Source of the DNA: Solen grandis
Taxonomy: Eukaryota > Mollusca > Bivalvia > Adapedonta > Solenidae
Reading direction: 5' to 3'
Assembly (NCBI GenBank): GCA_021229015.1
Contig: CM037789.1
Location: forward strand, 27,553,480 to 27,617,479
Length of the DNA stretch: 64,000 bases
Shown here: positions 36,317-48,254 of the stretch, piece after piece
Numbering within the stretch: position 1 is the first letter of the stretch
Layout of the letters: each line of letters starts with the position of its first letter
The notes under the pieces: model-generated
Seen by the model: the letters and a program-made list of their open reading frames with translations, nothing else
Database searches by the model: none
Told to the model about the DNA's origin: nothing
Made by a program: the position numbers and the translations under genes

Positions 36317-37339
36317 ACTGGGAAATAAAAAACAGATGTGTGTCTGATTAAGGGACAAAAGAACAAATATATAGATAATGTGCATGTTTTTATTTGTGGT
36401 TTAACACACCCTTAATGCTTTAAAGCAATAAAAAAATAAAACTGGCCTCTCTGGATCATATGAAATAAAATGGATAGCATACCAGGTAAAAATATATCAT
36501 TTATAAAATGTTTTGCCACGTTGGCAAACAGAGTAGACATGGATCATACATGTGCTGTCTGATCAGGGCCTACTCTATTTTTTCATATGATACTGCAGCT
36601 CCAATTCTACACGGTCTGAACAGTCTGTTGTTTCATATACAAATGAGCCATTTAAAGTTCAGTATACTAATTAGTATTCACAAAGTCATACATGAATATT
36701 CATGAGGTAAAATGTTAAACAGTGAAGTAAGAATGCAAGGACTGATACAAGGAAACAAGAGAGACATCAAATGGCCCTAAATCACTCACCTGCATTCAAC
36801 TGCTAGAGAGAAAATGCTTAAGTAAGGAAAATCATCCATATGACCCTGGTTTAGGAAATATATATATTGCAGAATAATGCACAGCGTTAAGTTTAGATGG
36901 GCGTTAATCTAACTATGAAGGCCGTAGTTTGGAGAAATTAATTACAAAGCATCTGTCTGCGTCACCATGCATTATTCTGTGATATAGCATGAAAAACAAA
37001 ACTCTCTTTCCATTTTTACATGTATACAGTTACTATACTTTAGAACTCATATGACATAATATAATAAACCTGATTTTTTAACCATGCATATATCAGAAAA
37101 TATTGCACGCAACATTGAACAAGCCTCCTGTGTCTATAAAGCATATTTTTGGATCGTGTTAGAATTTAAAATAGACACGCAGGATACATTTATTGTAATT
37201 GACATACGGTATTAAATAAAAGTAAAAGATAAAATTTTCATTATGTCTTATCATTAAAAGCATGGAATAAATAAAAATATACCATTTAATGATATAAAGA
37301 GTTTTCTTCCCTTTTTTAACTGAGGTTATGGGATGTTAT
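36317..37339. other. Intergenic DNA, 3' side of CNPase gene
   Basis: A short CTAAATCACTCACCTGCA end fragment of the composite element lies near 36758-36795. A minus-strand AATAAA (37194-37189) about 150 bases past the CNPase stop could be its polyadenylation signal. No ORF supported. Confidence 0.45.
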
Positions 37340-37917
37340 TTATGATGATTTAGAATAAAATCCATGAAACAAGCTATCAATAATCAAGGGTTTCGGGAGG
37401 GTAAGATGGAACATGTTTTGTCCATAACAAGATAACTGACCAACTGTAGAATTGAAATTCTTCACAGAGGAGCCTGTTGTACCACGGAATTGCTTTTCAA
37501 ACAGTCCTAGCAATTCATTTCCACTGACTTTGGCCTGTTGGCCATGAGCAAAGGTAATTGTAATATGTGCACTACATCCATGTTTGAAGTACTTATGCAC
37601 TTTCTGCAGATTTATTTCACCAGAGTTTCTCCCATGATGCCTTTCTCGTACTTCCTGTTCGTCCTCTTTTTTGAAGAGCTCAAGAAGAATTGCTGAGTCA
37701 CTGAGATCTGAAGAATTCAAGTCCACAAGTGCACAAATAGCTTTTTCACTTGCAAAAAATCCACTGATAGCCAGAGAGAACTTTTTGCCCATTGATTTGT
37801 GCACTATTTCCTGCTCATGGTAAGGATTTCGACGATTGCCTCCAATATAACTAGCCGTGCAATGTAACATGGGCTTGGGGTTTACATATTTGTCCCCATT
37901 AAGACCATCGAGAATGT
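37340..37917 (-). CDS. CNPase exon 6: catalytic 2H domain and stop
   Basis: Acceptor TATTTCAG|AC. Encodes PMLHCTASYIG, KKFSLAISGFFAS, CSAHITITFAHG and MFHLTLPKP. Both HxT motifs are intact. Compared with mammals an insertion of charged residues (KKEDEQEVRERHHG) lies between them. Confidence 0.92.
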
Positions 37918-40900
37918 CTGAAATAGAAAAATTACAGCACTGTAAAATCAAAAGCCTATTCTTTGATTTGATTTGATCTACAAAGGAAACTAAATATCAC
38001 ATTTGTTTTAAATGTAAAGCAAGCCACATACTTCATATATATATATAATGATCTGTTTGTTTTGGTGGGTTTTATATCCCACTGAGAGTATTTCAGTAAT
38101 TTCAAGACGATGTCTACTTAAGACAGACTGCAATATCACACCGCAGACATGTGGCATGATACCACACCCAGTCACATTATCCTGACATCAGGTCAACCAG
38201 TCCTGGAACTACCCTTATATAATGAGTGATGCTTGTTAAAGCTAGAATATATAATTACAGATACATTTCAAAACTAATTTCGAAGCAAAGCATCAAATAA
38301 GCTGTGCATGTTTTTGAAGCTTGACTCAAATAAAGCAAAGCTATTTCAGAATATTTCAAAATATGTGCAAATATAATTTTGGGTCTAAATATTTTCACCA
38401 TGAAATGCTACATGCCATATATCTTCAGCTGTAGGCCTTTTGGTTGAGAAATTTTTCGAAGTGTGTTCTATACAAGTCTATGTTTATTAGGGATCACTAC
38501 GGTAAAAACAATGTGTTTCTTTTTTGTTTGAAAAGAAGAACACTTTCCTAAGAAATTATCAATGAATTACATGTATGTCATCAGATTTACACTATTAAAC
38601 ATGTTACAAGGATACATACTATTACAATACATAGCAAGAGCAATATGACCTCAGGCCCCCTTGAACAAAAAATAAAGAAAGAATTTTTTGAGGCTCTGAT
38701 CTACCAAAATAAAGCTTTTTACTGTAATATATCAAAAATAAAGAGTACATTATGGCTAATTTTGCTGAAATACTGGTCAAAAACACACAATATTAAGGTA
38801 TTTACTAAAACCCTGAATAACACACATTTGGTATTATCTGTATGAATTGTATAACTAATACATATTTTCACTACCATTCCACCTATTCTTGTACATGAAG
38901 TTTTACTTTATACAGTACTACAGCTATTACTTGCTTTAAACTGACACAGCAAACAGTCTGATTAAAAATATAGGTTTGGAGTGAAAATTAAAGTGTTTTT
39001 TAGGCTTTTAAAGTTTTCCTCTCAATTCAAATTTTTAGGAAAGAACTGTATAAGCTTAAAGCTTTTGTTTTATCCTATCCTTTGTTTCTGTAAATATTTT
39101 GAAATATTTGATTTATGTATTACATTTTGTATATGAGAATTAATATGTTTAATCTAAAGTTTTTTAAAGGTTTATGAAGTCTTTAATGCCCTGACACCAC
39201 TCACCACTGGGCAAAACATTGATAGGGGTAGATTACCTGCAGGAAGGAAATGATCTTCAAAACTGCTATTTTTGAGTGCAAGCATCTCCTCAAGGCACAG
39301 TTGAAAGTGCTGTATAAACTTGTGAGACAGCATACTGGAGTCCTGCTTCGAAAGAAACCAACTGAAAAAGAAAAGATTATCTCAGATACTCTGCACACCA
39401 TCCTCTTCCATTTGAGACCTGGTTAGGGTTCATAAAGAATTACTTGTGTGATAATCGCAAAACCTGATCAGCCTGCAGTTTTCTGTTTGCTACTCCTTTA
39501 CACCCTGGATCAAGTACCTTGCCCATAAATTGATAATGAATCAGTTTTTCCCATAATACATCAGTACCTTGCCTAAAATAAATAAGTTTTTCCTATAATA
39601 CATCAGTACCTTGCTCATAATAATTCAGTTTTCCCATAATACTGTGATGATGCGTCGTCACAGGTATAAAAACAATCTCTGACAATTGTGTCAGGGAGTC
39701 AACTCTTTAGCTCAGTGGTTAGAGCATTGGACTTGCATGCCAGCGGACCAGACTGATCCTGGGCTGGGTTGAGTTTGTTACATCAGTACCTTGCCCATAA
39801 TAAATCAGTTTTCCCATAATACATTAGAACATTGCCCATAATAAATCAGTTTTTCCCATAATATATCAGTACCTTGCTCATAATAAATCAGTTTTTCCCA
39901 TAATACTTCAGTACCATGCCCATAATAAATCAGTTTTTTTCCCCCCAAAGTACATCAGTACCTTGCTCATAATAAATCAGTTTTTCCCATAATACATCAG
40001 TACCTTGCCCATAATAAATCATTTTTTCCCAAAGTACATCAGTACCTTGCTCATAATAAATCAGTTTTTTTTCCCATAGTACATCAATTCCTTGCCCATA
40101 ATAAATCAGTTTTTCCCAAAGTACATCAGTACCTTGCTCATAATAAATCAGTTTTTCCCATAATACATCAGTACCTTGCTCATAATAAATCAGTTTTTCC
40201 CATAATACTTCAGTACCATGCCCATAATAAATCAGTCAAGTACATCAGTACCTTGCTCATAATAAATCAGTTTTTCCCATAATACATCAGTACCTTGCTC
40301 ATAATAAATCAGTTTTTCCCAAATAATCAGTACCTTGCTCATAATAAATTGTTTTTTTCCCATAGTACATCAGTACCTTGCTCATAGTAAATCAGATTTT
40401 CCCATATACATCAGTACCTTGCTCATATAAATCAGGTTTTCTACCATACTTAATAACATTCAGTATCCTTGCCATAATAAAGCAGTTTTCCCATAATACA
40501 TCATTACCTTACTCATAATAAATCAGTTTCCCATACATATGTTTCAGTAACTTACCCATTAAACAAGAGTGTTTTTTTGAACACATGTCACATGTGGAAG
40601 CGTGGCAGACGACAGAAAAGTGATCCCTATGTGTCACCTCTACTTACAGCAGGTGACACAAAAACTGTCCCATAATACACCATTATCCAACTTATACCAA
40701 TAGTACATCATAACCTTATCCACAATACATCAGTGTCCACCCATAATGCATTAGTACCTACCCATAATACATTGGCATGTACACTTGGTTTCTTAAGCTC
40801 TCCAGCTTCTGTCTTAACGTCGCGCGGTCGACTCCATGACTATTTCGCCTCGCCAGTTCCTCCACGTTGTGTCTCCAAGGTGTCTTTGGTTCGACAATTA

Positions 40901-43900
40901 TCGGGTGATAAAAATACATGTTTTGTGCCAGTCTCATGTAGTGGGACATTGTCCATCGTTGTATGTTTGTGTTGTCTATGATTATCACCCTTGTGTCCTT
41001 CTCACAACTCTGTGTCGCTTTCTGTTGACATTGACCATGGGCTACACCAAGTAATGACTTGTCAAAGCTGTAAACAAAAGAAATGGTTAGAAGACTGTAA
41101 CATTTTTTCAATGCAGGCCTTAGGCAAAAATTTTCTACAGAAGAACCTTCATATTATTTAAGAAATCCTGAGGACAAGAGTATTCTTGACTGTAAAATAC
41201 CAGGTTACATTGTATTCCAGGAAATTTAGCTTGAATCTAAGTTAAATGCGATTAATCAGGTTTGTGTTGTTACCTAGTCTAATGAGGAAAAATTGCAAAG
41301 CCCAGGTGTGCATCCAGTATGGCAAACCGTATGCAACCGTATCAGTGTCACAAACCATGCTATTCATGTATATCTATGTACAGCCTAAGGTGCATGTTGC
41401 ATGGTCCTAAGACAACTCCATAGCTGACTGTAAGCGACCAGTTGCATACGGTTTGCCATACTGAACACATGCCAGAAGAGCTAATAAACAAGATAATACT
41501 ATATGAAATCAGAGGTTGACATAGTTTAGAGTGCCTCAAAGGCCCTATATCGTCCAGTTTAGTATCATCAAATTTCATAAAAATGCTCATATAGATAGTG
41601 TCTGAGTTTGATCTATGCAGCTGATCGAGTGAAAAAAGTAGAATCTTTTTATTTTTTTTGTAATTCAAGGGACATAACTCCTGACCACCTAGCTCAATTC
41701 CAGTCATAACCAATCTTGACTGAGAGAATATTTCCATAACCATTGCCATACAGTTTGAAAAAAATTGTTTGAGAAATGAAGATGTTGGAATGAAAACATA
41801 AAAAAAATTATTTGATTTTTCTGTATATAATGGGCCATAACTCAATATCAATCCGTCCGATATCAGCCATAACCAATCTTGGCATATACATAATACTCAT
41901 AGTCATTCTGTAGAAGTTTGATCAAGATATCTTATAACTAATATAGAAGATCTTAACCCTTTCCCTCATATAGACTCATTTTGACGCCCTCAATAGGTAT
42001 CACATAAAGCTGACTTCTTAACCTTCCCTCATATAGCCCATTGACGCTCAATAGATCACATAATGCCTATTTACATAACCTCATATACTCATTCTGAGCC
42101 TAAATAGGTATCAATAAGCTGACTTCTTAACCCTTTCCCTCATATAACTCATTTTGACGCCCTCAATAGGTATCACATAAAGCCTGATCTGCAGAAAACC
42201 ACAGTTAAACCGTACCAAATTTAATTACAAAATACTCATTTCCAGACCACTGAGGAGCAGCGAACAGCATAAAATCTGATCAGCCTGCGAGTTACTCGCA
42301 GGCTGATCTGGTTTTATGCTTTTCGCATAGGTCTCTAGAGGTGTCCTCTATGAGGGAAAGGGTTAATAAACGTGGTGGCTAGAAGGTACACAAGAGGCAT
42401 TGTTTTTTATAATTCATGGGCCATAACTCCTGATTTACTGGGTCAATATTATCCATAATTTAAATTTGCTGACAATTATGGTCATAAATATTGTGACCAA
42501 GTTTGAAGATGACTGCTTAAGAAATGAGTTGCTTGAGTGTAAATAAAATGATTGTTATGACATGTGGGCAATGGATAGTCAGCAGTCTTAACAGACGTCA
42601 TGCTCAGTTGAGCAAAGAAGCACACAATGATTTGATCAGCTTACTTAGTCATAAAAGTAAAATTCTAAATAATCCCTTACAATGGACAGAAATAGGCTTT
42701 TTCCACTGCAATATCTGGGAATTTGAATTCTGAATTAACTCTCAATTACATGTATATGAAAGTCAATAAGAATGCTTTTGCTACCATTAAATCATGATAA
42801 GTCTGTATTTTGGGATCAGACTTAGATACCGGACTATGACTTAGGTACCAACAATCAGCAAAATCACATTTTGAGGTCCATGTTTTGAACAGTGTTGTAC
42901 TTGCATTCTAATTATGAACCCTGTACCTCATGAATATTCATAAACAAATTCATGACTTGATGAATATTAATATTATACTGAACACTACATGGAATAGGGA
43001 TTTTAATTTGAGACATGGGAGCTGTGCAGAAGCAGAGCCTCAATACTGTATGAGCTAATAAAGGAGACCCTGATCAGTAAGTTCCTGAAAGAAGCTGTCT
43101 GATCTGGGTATGCTCTGTTTGCCAAAATTTGCCTATATGAGGTAGAGGATTAAGGACAGCATACAAATGAAGTGGCACTGTATAAAACTGGATCATGCTG
43201 AGAATATCTTTGAAGATTTTACTGGTAACTGTACCACTAACTTTGAGATTTGAAAGCAACGTTAACGAAACCAAAAGACAGACAATTCCTTTCTGCTTTA
43301 TCTGACTTTTTCTGTCTTACATGGCGTAAAAATATATACCAAAGTGGTAATGGGCTATGTGAAAAAAAAAAAAGAGTCAGAGGCCAAACTGTACCAATAA
43401 TTTCCTTCCTTATCTGTAAAAAATTGGTCGGCAGAGCAGACGACAGCCCCTGGATAAGTCTGCTGCAAACATTCGGTGATCTGTGACTTCCCGCTGCCTG
43501 GCAACCCTCTCATAATGAAAATGGTGCGAGACCTCCGAATGAAATCAACTGTTCCTGCATCACACAAAAACGGAAACTGATCGAAACCATGGACTTTGGT
43601 CCGTATTGCACTCAGAGGCTTGATTTCTTCAGGTACTTCATTTCTTTTATTTACAACTTTTTCATTCACTCTTAATTTTTCAAACTGTGAGATGTCATAT
43701 GGAGCTTGAGCTGACTTTCCATCATTTACGCATAACAAATGTGAGGCAGTTTGATATGTGATGGGGTCCTCAGCAATATGACTGGTTCTCAGATCCAGGT
43801 GACCTGTACCTGTATGTCTGTATGACTGGCTGGTTCCATCACCTAATGTCCAGTAGCACCAACTGAGGCCTTCTGGAAATCCCTCTGAAAAGTAAAATAT

Positions 43901-46737
43901 ATACATTTATATCAATGCAAAAAGAACCTTATTCTGTACAACAATAATTTTTCGTTGTCATTAATTTTCATTGTTTATACACTTAAGCGGATTCAATGGG
44001 TACATTTATTCGAAGATTCTTAGATTCAAGATCTAGAAAGCATGAGGTCTATATTTAGAACAGATTTTCGTGTGGATTTATATTCATGGATAAAAGACCC
44101 TACATAAAATCAACGTAAATAAGTGTCCCACAAAAATTTATGATTTTACAGTTTTCAACTTTCATTTCACAGTTTAAGGTAAAAGCAGACTAAAAATAGT
44201 TTTAAACCGTTTTAAGACTGACCAGGTTTTGCTGACATTTTTGCTAACTTCACAATGAGAATCCTACATGCAGGATAAATATAGACAGGTACTGGATGGT
44301 AAATCCTCAGTTAACTGCTCAAAGGATGTATAAATTATGACTTTATTACCGGTATTGACCTCATTTGCCAAGGTTTTATTATTCAAAACTCATAAATTAC
44401 CAATGAATGTTATCTTTCACACAGTAGATATGAAAAATATGTTCTATATTACATTATTTTAAAGCTCGCACTTCTGTGAAAAAAATCTTGGTTATCCGCA
44501 CATTTCAATAATTCCTGTCTGACCTTGGAAAATCATAATTTTACTATATGTAATAACTCTTCAAAACTTATAGGTAGCATCTATATATGTGTTGAATACC
44601 TTGAAGTAAAATGTGTGTAAAGTACTACCTATAATATTGTCCCAGATATAAAATGCTGTATAATAATTATGCCATAATTATGAACTACTAGGGTATGTGT
44701 TATGTACATATTATTCAATCTACTACCCTCTGATAAGTTTAACTCTAATTATCACTAAAGATGATTCATACCCCAGCATTGTATCTTTGCCTCCATATAA
44801 TGTGAGTGTACGATGGAATGGGCCGGGACGGGACAAAACATGACAGGACGTGAAAGGACGAGTTGGGACTGGAGAATTGTGATTCCTATATTTGTAAAAT
44901 AATTAAATTTTGTTGACATTAAATTTTGTTGATTATGTACCTAAGGGAATTTCGTGGGTACATTTATTTGTGGCCTATGTTCTCAAAAACCTGAGGTCTA
45001 TATAAGAGACAAGTTTTCGTGGGGTTTAATATTTGTGGATAAAACCATCCGGAAAATCGACAAAAATTAGTGTCCTACGAAAACTAATGATTTCACAGTA
45101 TACATCAGTATACATGTAGCTATCACTTCTATGAAAGGAAGCAGAGATATAATTAATGACATTCAAGAACAAGTGAAAAAAACAAAAAAAACCAATGAAA
45201 ATCCACAAACCTTATAGTTATCCTCTGTCTTTTTATGAGACTGAAGTACATCTGTACCCTCGGATGTTTCAGTCAGTTCCTCATCATCGTCAGCTTTACA
45301 CAGGAACTGCTTCAGCTGAAAAGAAAGCCAGAATTACATCATAACAGGGTTCTCATTAGGATACAAGGGCCAGTTTCACTGAATTTCGTACAGAAAAATC
45401 TTCATATATACGTAATTTCATAGAACTGATGTAAAATCCATTTGGAAGACCTCAAACTTTTTCCAGCAAAACAGATTTTGCAGAAATGGGAGAGGTGTTC
45501 CAATTGATGTTTTATTTTTGATTTTTAAAAAAAAGTGTTATAATTTTTATCACAGAGTAAAATGGATCATCTTTCTTCATGCTTTATTGTGTAAATATGA
45601 CAACTATAGAGACTTTGTAGAACATCATTTTATTACTAAGATCAAATTTGTTAATAAAAATTTGAGTGAAATAGGCCTCTGAAAACCAGAGCCCTATAGA
45701 CATTTTTGATTTGTCCCAATACTGATATATATGGAGTCCTCCCATATATCAATAATGGGGCTAATAAAAACAAGAGGGCCAAGATGGTCCTGAATCACTC
45801 ACCTGAGAAATATATATTTATATGGCCTTCATTACCTCTTAGAACATACTGAATATATAATTCATGCAGAAGTACAGCAAGATAATTGTAATTCCACACA
45901 AAAACTGTACCTGTGGTACAATTTTGATGGTCATAGCTATAAAATCAAGTGACCCCTGTCATGGGACCAATTTTGCCACCTGAGGACATGATGATTTGAA
46001 AACTTGGTTCAGGTCCACTAGCCCATGTTACATACCAAGTATCTAACCCCAGCTCAAGTGATGCCTGGTTTTAGCTCACCTGAGCACAGTCATGGTGTCC
46101 TTTTCCTAGAGTTTTCCAGGAGTCCTCAGTTAAAGTCCCCTTGACATGTTATAGACGAGGCGGAAATAAATTCTGAAATATTTGGGGCTTATTTAGACGA
46201 ACCAAGGGTCAAAATGGATAATTTTAATTTTTCTCACTGATCTATTTCAAATGACAAATCATTCCATCACAATGCCAAAGGCCTTAGGTATCAAAAATGA
46301 ATGTAACAATCATTTCCTCTCTTTTGCTATAAAAAAAGATTTGCAGTAGAATGCCATGGAAATTGTTACAGTGGAAATAAAAAGATATTTTCTTTTGATT
46401 TTCACATAAATTCTATAATCATGCATGTTAACCGTACTATTTCTCAACTTCTGTCCCACACATATCATGCAGGCATATGCAGATACCAGTATGTAAATTG
46501 TGTACAATTAATTATCAGATGTGAAAAATATACAAGCTATCATAGTAGGTCAAATTATATTAAGCCTCCTAAAGTGATTTCCAAAAATTCCCAATATCCA
46601 ACATGTCAGCTATAGGTTTTGGGAATTTTGATTTGAACCCTGTGATAGTAATAAAATTACATTAACGCTTAAATGTATCTGAAAACATAATCAATGGGGG
46701 AAAAAAGTACCGCCTGATTTTCAAAACCCCTCTCCAT
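37340..46737 (-). CDS. CNPase homologue: P-loop kinase plus 2H phosphodiesterase
   Basis: Six minus-strand exons (46737-46711, 45315-45211, 43882-43395, 41067-40762, 39361-39237, 37917-37340) join in frame to about 542 residues. The N-terminal ~150 residues are unassigned. The P-loop GLPGSGKS lies at 170-177, SADQFF near 195, an N4BP2-like AHGQCQ near 216, VIIIDNTN near 234-241 and VEPKTPW near 264. The 2H domain has HCT at 369-371 and HIT at 468-470, the two catalytic HxT motifs. The MYYGWFLSK junction and GFYSKS end also match vertebrate CNPase. The family hydrolyses 2',3'-cyclic nucleotide ends to 2'-phosphates and belongs to the tRNA-ligase/PNK-CPD group, so RNA end processing is likely. 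There is no C-terminal CaaX box, unlike membrane-anchored myelin CNPase, so a cytosolic form is likely. Confidence 0.88.
38061..38216 (-). repeat. SINE family 2 copy in CNPase intron 5
   Basis: Reads as GGGTTTTATATCCCACTGAG, AGTATTTCAGTAATTTCAAG, then CATGTGGCATGATACCACAC and GTCAACCAGTCCTGGAACTA, matching family 2 in reverse orientation. Confidence 0.75.
39237..39361 (-). CDS. CNPase exon 5: linker to 2H domain
   Basis: Acceptor TTTTTCAG|TT, donor CTGCAG|GTAATC. Encodes WFLSKQDSSMLSHKF and the LCLEEMLALK helix, corresponding to the connector before the catalytic domain in CNPase. Confidence 0.9.
39520..40560. repeat. ~42-bp satellite in CNPase intron 4
   Basis: The unit TACCTTGCTCATAATAAATC plus AGTTTTTCCCATAATACATC recurs more than 20 times with small indels. 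It occupies most of the intron between exons 4 and 5 and continues, more degenerate, to about 40760, next to the exon 4 donor. Confidence 0.92.
39706..39780 (+). repeat. tRNA-like sequence inside intronic satellite
   Basis: TAGCTCAGTGGTTAGAGC is a good A-box/D-arm and CTTGCAT would be an anticodon loop reading TGC (Ala). AACTC and GAGTT can close an acceptor end, but the T arm is poor. It is a tRNA pseudogene or SINE head, not a working tRNA gene. Confidence 0.4.
40762..41067 (-). CDS. CNPase exon 4: rest of kinase-like domain
   Basis: Acceptor GTTTACAG|CT, donor TATGG|GTAGGT. Encodes SLLGVAHGQCQQKA, RVIIIDNTNIQRW and HPIIVEPKTPWR. The first base completes a TGC Cys codon with exon 3. Confidence 0.9.
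41670..41940. repeat. Dispersed repeat, two units, CNPase intron 3
   Basis: GGGACATAACTCCTGACCAC and GGGCCATAACTCAATATCAA each precede a CATAACCAATCTTG block. TTGTTTGAGAAATGAAGATG matches 6536-6556. Confidence 0.65.
41957..42362. mobile_element. TTAA-flanked MITE, 406 bp
   Basis: Inverted ends CCCTTTCCCTCATA and TATGAGGGAAAGGG sit directly inside TTAA at 41953-41956 and 42363-42366, as expected for piggyBac-type excision-insertion. The left part is expanded by partial tandem copies of CTCATTTTGACGCCCTCAAT. The right part contains a palindrome around GCGAGTTACTCGC. Non-coding. Confidence 0.85.
42400..42530. repeat. Dispersed GGCCATAACTCCTGA repeat fragment
   Basis: GGGCCATAACTCCTGATTTA and the following AAGAAATGAG tail match the copies at 6440 and 41670. 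Confidence 0.6.
43395..43882 (-). CDS. CNPase exon 3: N-terminal region and P-loop
   Basis: Acceptor TTTCAGAG|GGA keeps phase 0 with exon 2; CAG two bases earlier would not. Donor TATTG|GTACAG. Carries FPFLCDAGTVDFI and TIFIMRGLPGSGKS, both close to the vertebrate CNPase arrangement. Confidence 0.85.
43950..44165. repeat. ~200-bp repeat, copy 1, CNPase intron 2
   Basis: Shares GGGTACATTTATT, TGAGGTCTATAT, GATTTTCGTG and GTGTCC(C/T)AC blocks, in the same order, with 44905-45105. Confidence 0.7.
44905..45105. repeat. ~200-bp repeat, copy 2, CNPase intron 2
   Basis: Same orientation as the copy at 43950-44165 and about 75-80% alike by eye. It ends near GATTTCACAGTA, about 100 bases before exon 2 of CNPase. 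Confidence 0.7.
45211..45315 (-). CDS. CNPase exon 2: acidic N-terminal segment
   Basis: Acceptor CTTTTCAG|CT, donor AAG|GTTTGT, 35 codons. Only one frame is open. Encodes KADDDEELTETSEG, an acidic low-complexity segment without domain similarity. Phase 0 at both ends. Confidence 0.7.
45770..46135. repeat. Composite-element end fragment, CNPase intron 1
   Basis: Begins AACAAGAGGGCCAAGATGGT, ATCACTCACCTGAG, like the start at 33873. A second AGCTCACCTGAGCAC occurs at 46074. Confidence 0.6.
46711..46737 (-). CDS. CNPase exon 1: proposed start
   Basis: An acceptor-like TTTGACAGG is followed by ATGGAG, nine codons (MERGFENQA) and GCG|GTACTT. The phase is 0, as exon 2 requires. The exon is short and the donor moderate, so this is a proposal; another start in or beyond the sequence gap is possible. 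Confidence 0.45.
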
Positions 46738-46985
46738 CCTGTCAAAGCAAGTAGCTTGTGATCACTGCATTACTGATAAATTTCCAATTTTGGCGCACAA
46801 TTTGAAATCAGCAAGACATGCAGGTTCCTGTCTTTCATGGTATAAAAAAAATCTCTTGACTGACTCTATAGAGGGTTTACATCATATATTAAGACTTTAA
46901 TCAATTAACAATACTCAGTTAACCAGTAGTGAGTACTGGAAATAATCCATCTGTAAGTAAGTGGCAACTTTCTCACTTAATTTAA

Positions 46986-47219
46986 CCCTTTCCCTCATAT
47001 AGACTCATTTTGACGCACTCAATAAGTACCACATAAAGCCTGATCTGCAGAAAACCATAGTTAAACCTTACCAAATTTAATTACAAAATCCTCATTTCCA
47101 GACCACTGAGGAGCAGCGAACAGCATAAAACCTGAGCAGCCTGCGAGTTACTCGCAGGCTGATCTGGTTTTATGCTGTTCGCATAGGTCTTTTCATGGTG
47201 TCCTCTATGAGGGAATGGG
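46986..47219. mobile_element. TTAA-flanked MITE, 234 bp
   Basis: Same family as 41957-42362 but without the internal left-end expansion. TTAA at 46982-46985 and 47220-47223. Ends CCCTTTCCCTCATA and TATGAGGGAATGGG. The internal palindrome around GCGAGTTACTCGC is conserved. It is just upstream of the proposed CNPase start. Confidence 0.88.
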
Positions 47220-48154
47220 TTAAGTAAGAAGAGGGAGTGAATACCAGTCCTGAACAATGCATTATTTTTTTTTATCTACTGGTATTGCACCAAGTTTTGA
47301 TTTAAAGTTGAATTTCAACATATACTTCTCTTAACCACCAATTACACTAACTACTGTAAATACGTTAATTTAAAGTGTATCAAACATCATGCATGCATCT
47401 ACACATTCTCACAACACCATGAGAAAAGTCCTTCAGACAGGCAATATACATAACAATTATATATGCAAATTCACATTTTAAAGCAATTTAATCAAAAATA
47501 CATGAAAATACCCCCATAATATTTAATTATCAGATACATGTATATATAAATAATATACCTTTGCCATAGATCTAACAATGTATGAAAGAAGTAAATCATC
47601 ACATAATAATTTAAAACATTCTTCACTACTGTTTAGTGTTTTGTGTGAACTTAATATGGATACCAGTAAACAATGAACACATGACGACGGGTAATGCATT
47701 GCATTACAAAGAAAATATCTTAAAAATAGATTGACAGTTATTTATAAAAATGGGAAATTTTGCTATGTTACTATTTTTAGCTGATTAATTAGATGAGATT
47801 GAAAGACACTTGAAACATATTCTCCCGTAGATTCTAACCAAGAAATGTGGAGAGATAAAAAAAAAAAGGCTTTAATTTCTGATGAACAATAAACAGAACT
47901 TATGGCAGAAATCCTAATTACAGGAACATTTTCAATGATTAAAAAGTCACGTACATTCCTTTAATTGCTGACAAACTGTATCAACATTTTTAGTATCAAG
48001 TGTCAATTCAGACCAATGATATAAGCACAGTTAATAGATAACAGATATAAAACATACTCATGTCAGGAGTGTCACATATTTAGCTAGCCTATTATCAGGT
48101 TTATGCTTTTGTTTGCATGCACTGATAAAATGTTTTAAAGGACATTTAATATAC

Positions 48155-48254
48155 NNNNNNNNNNNNNNNNNNNNNNNNNNNNNNNNNNNNNNNNNNNNNN
48201 NNNNNNNNNNNNNNNNNNNNNNNNNNNNNNNNNNNNNNNNNNNNNNNNNNNNNN
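48155..48254. other. Assembly gap, 100 N
   Basis: Exactly 100 N, the usual placeholder for a gap of unknown size. It could hide the 5' region of CNPase and/or the first exons of the lectin gene. Confidence 0.98.

Noticed and set aside
39706..39780. Functional tRNA-Ala gene
   Set aside because: The T arm is degenerate. It fits a pseudogene or SINE head.
40733..41054. Plus-strand ORFs opposite CNPase exon 4
   Set aside because: The minus-strand frame has clear CNPase motifs and correct splice sites, so these are shadows.
41360..41851. 163-residue minus-strand ORF in CNPase intron 3
   Set aside because: It overlaps the dispersed GGCCATAACTCC repeat, has no domain and lies in an intron on the same strand as CNPase without matching splice phases.
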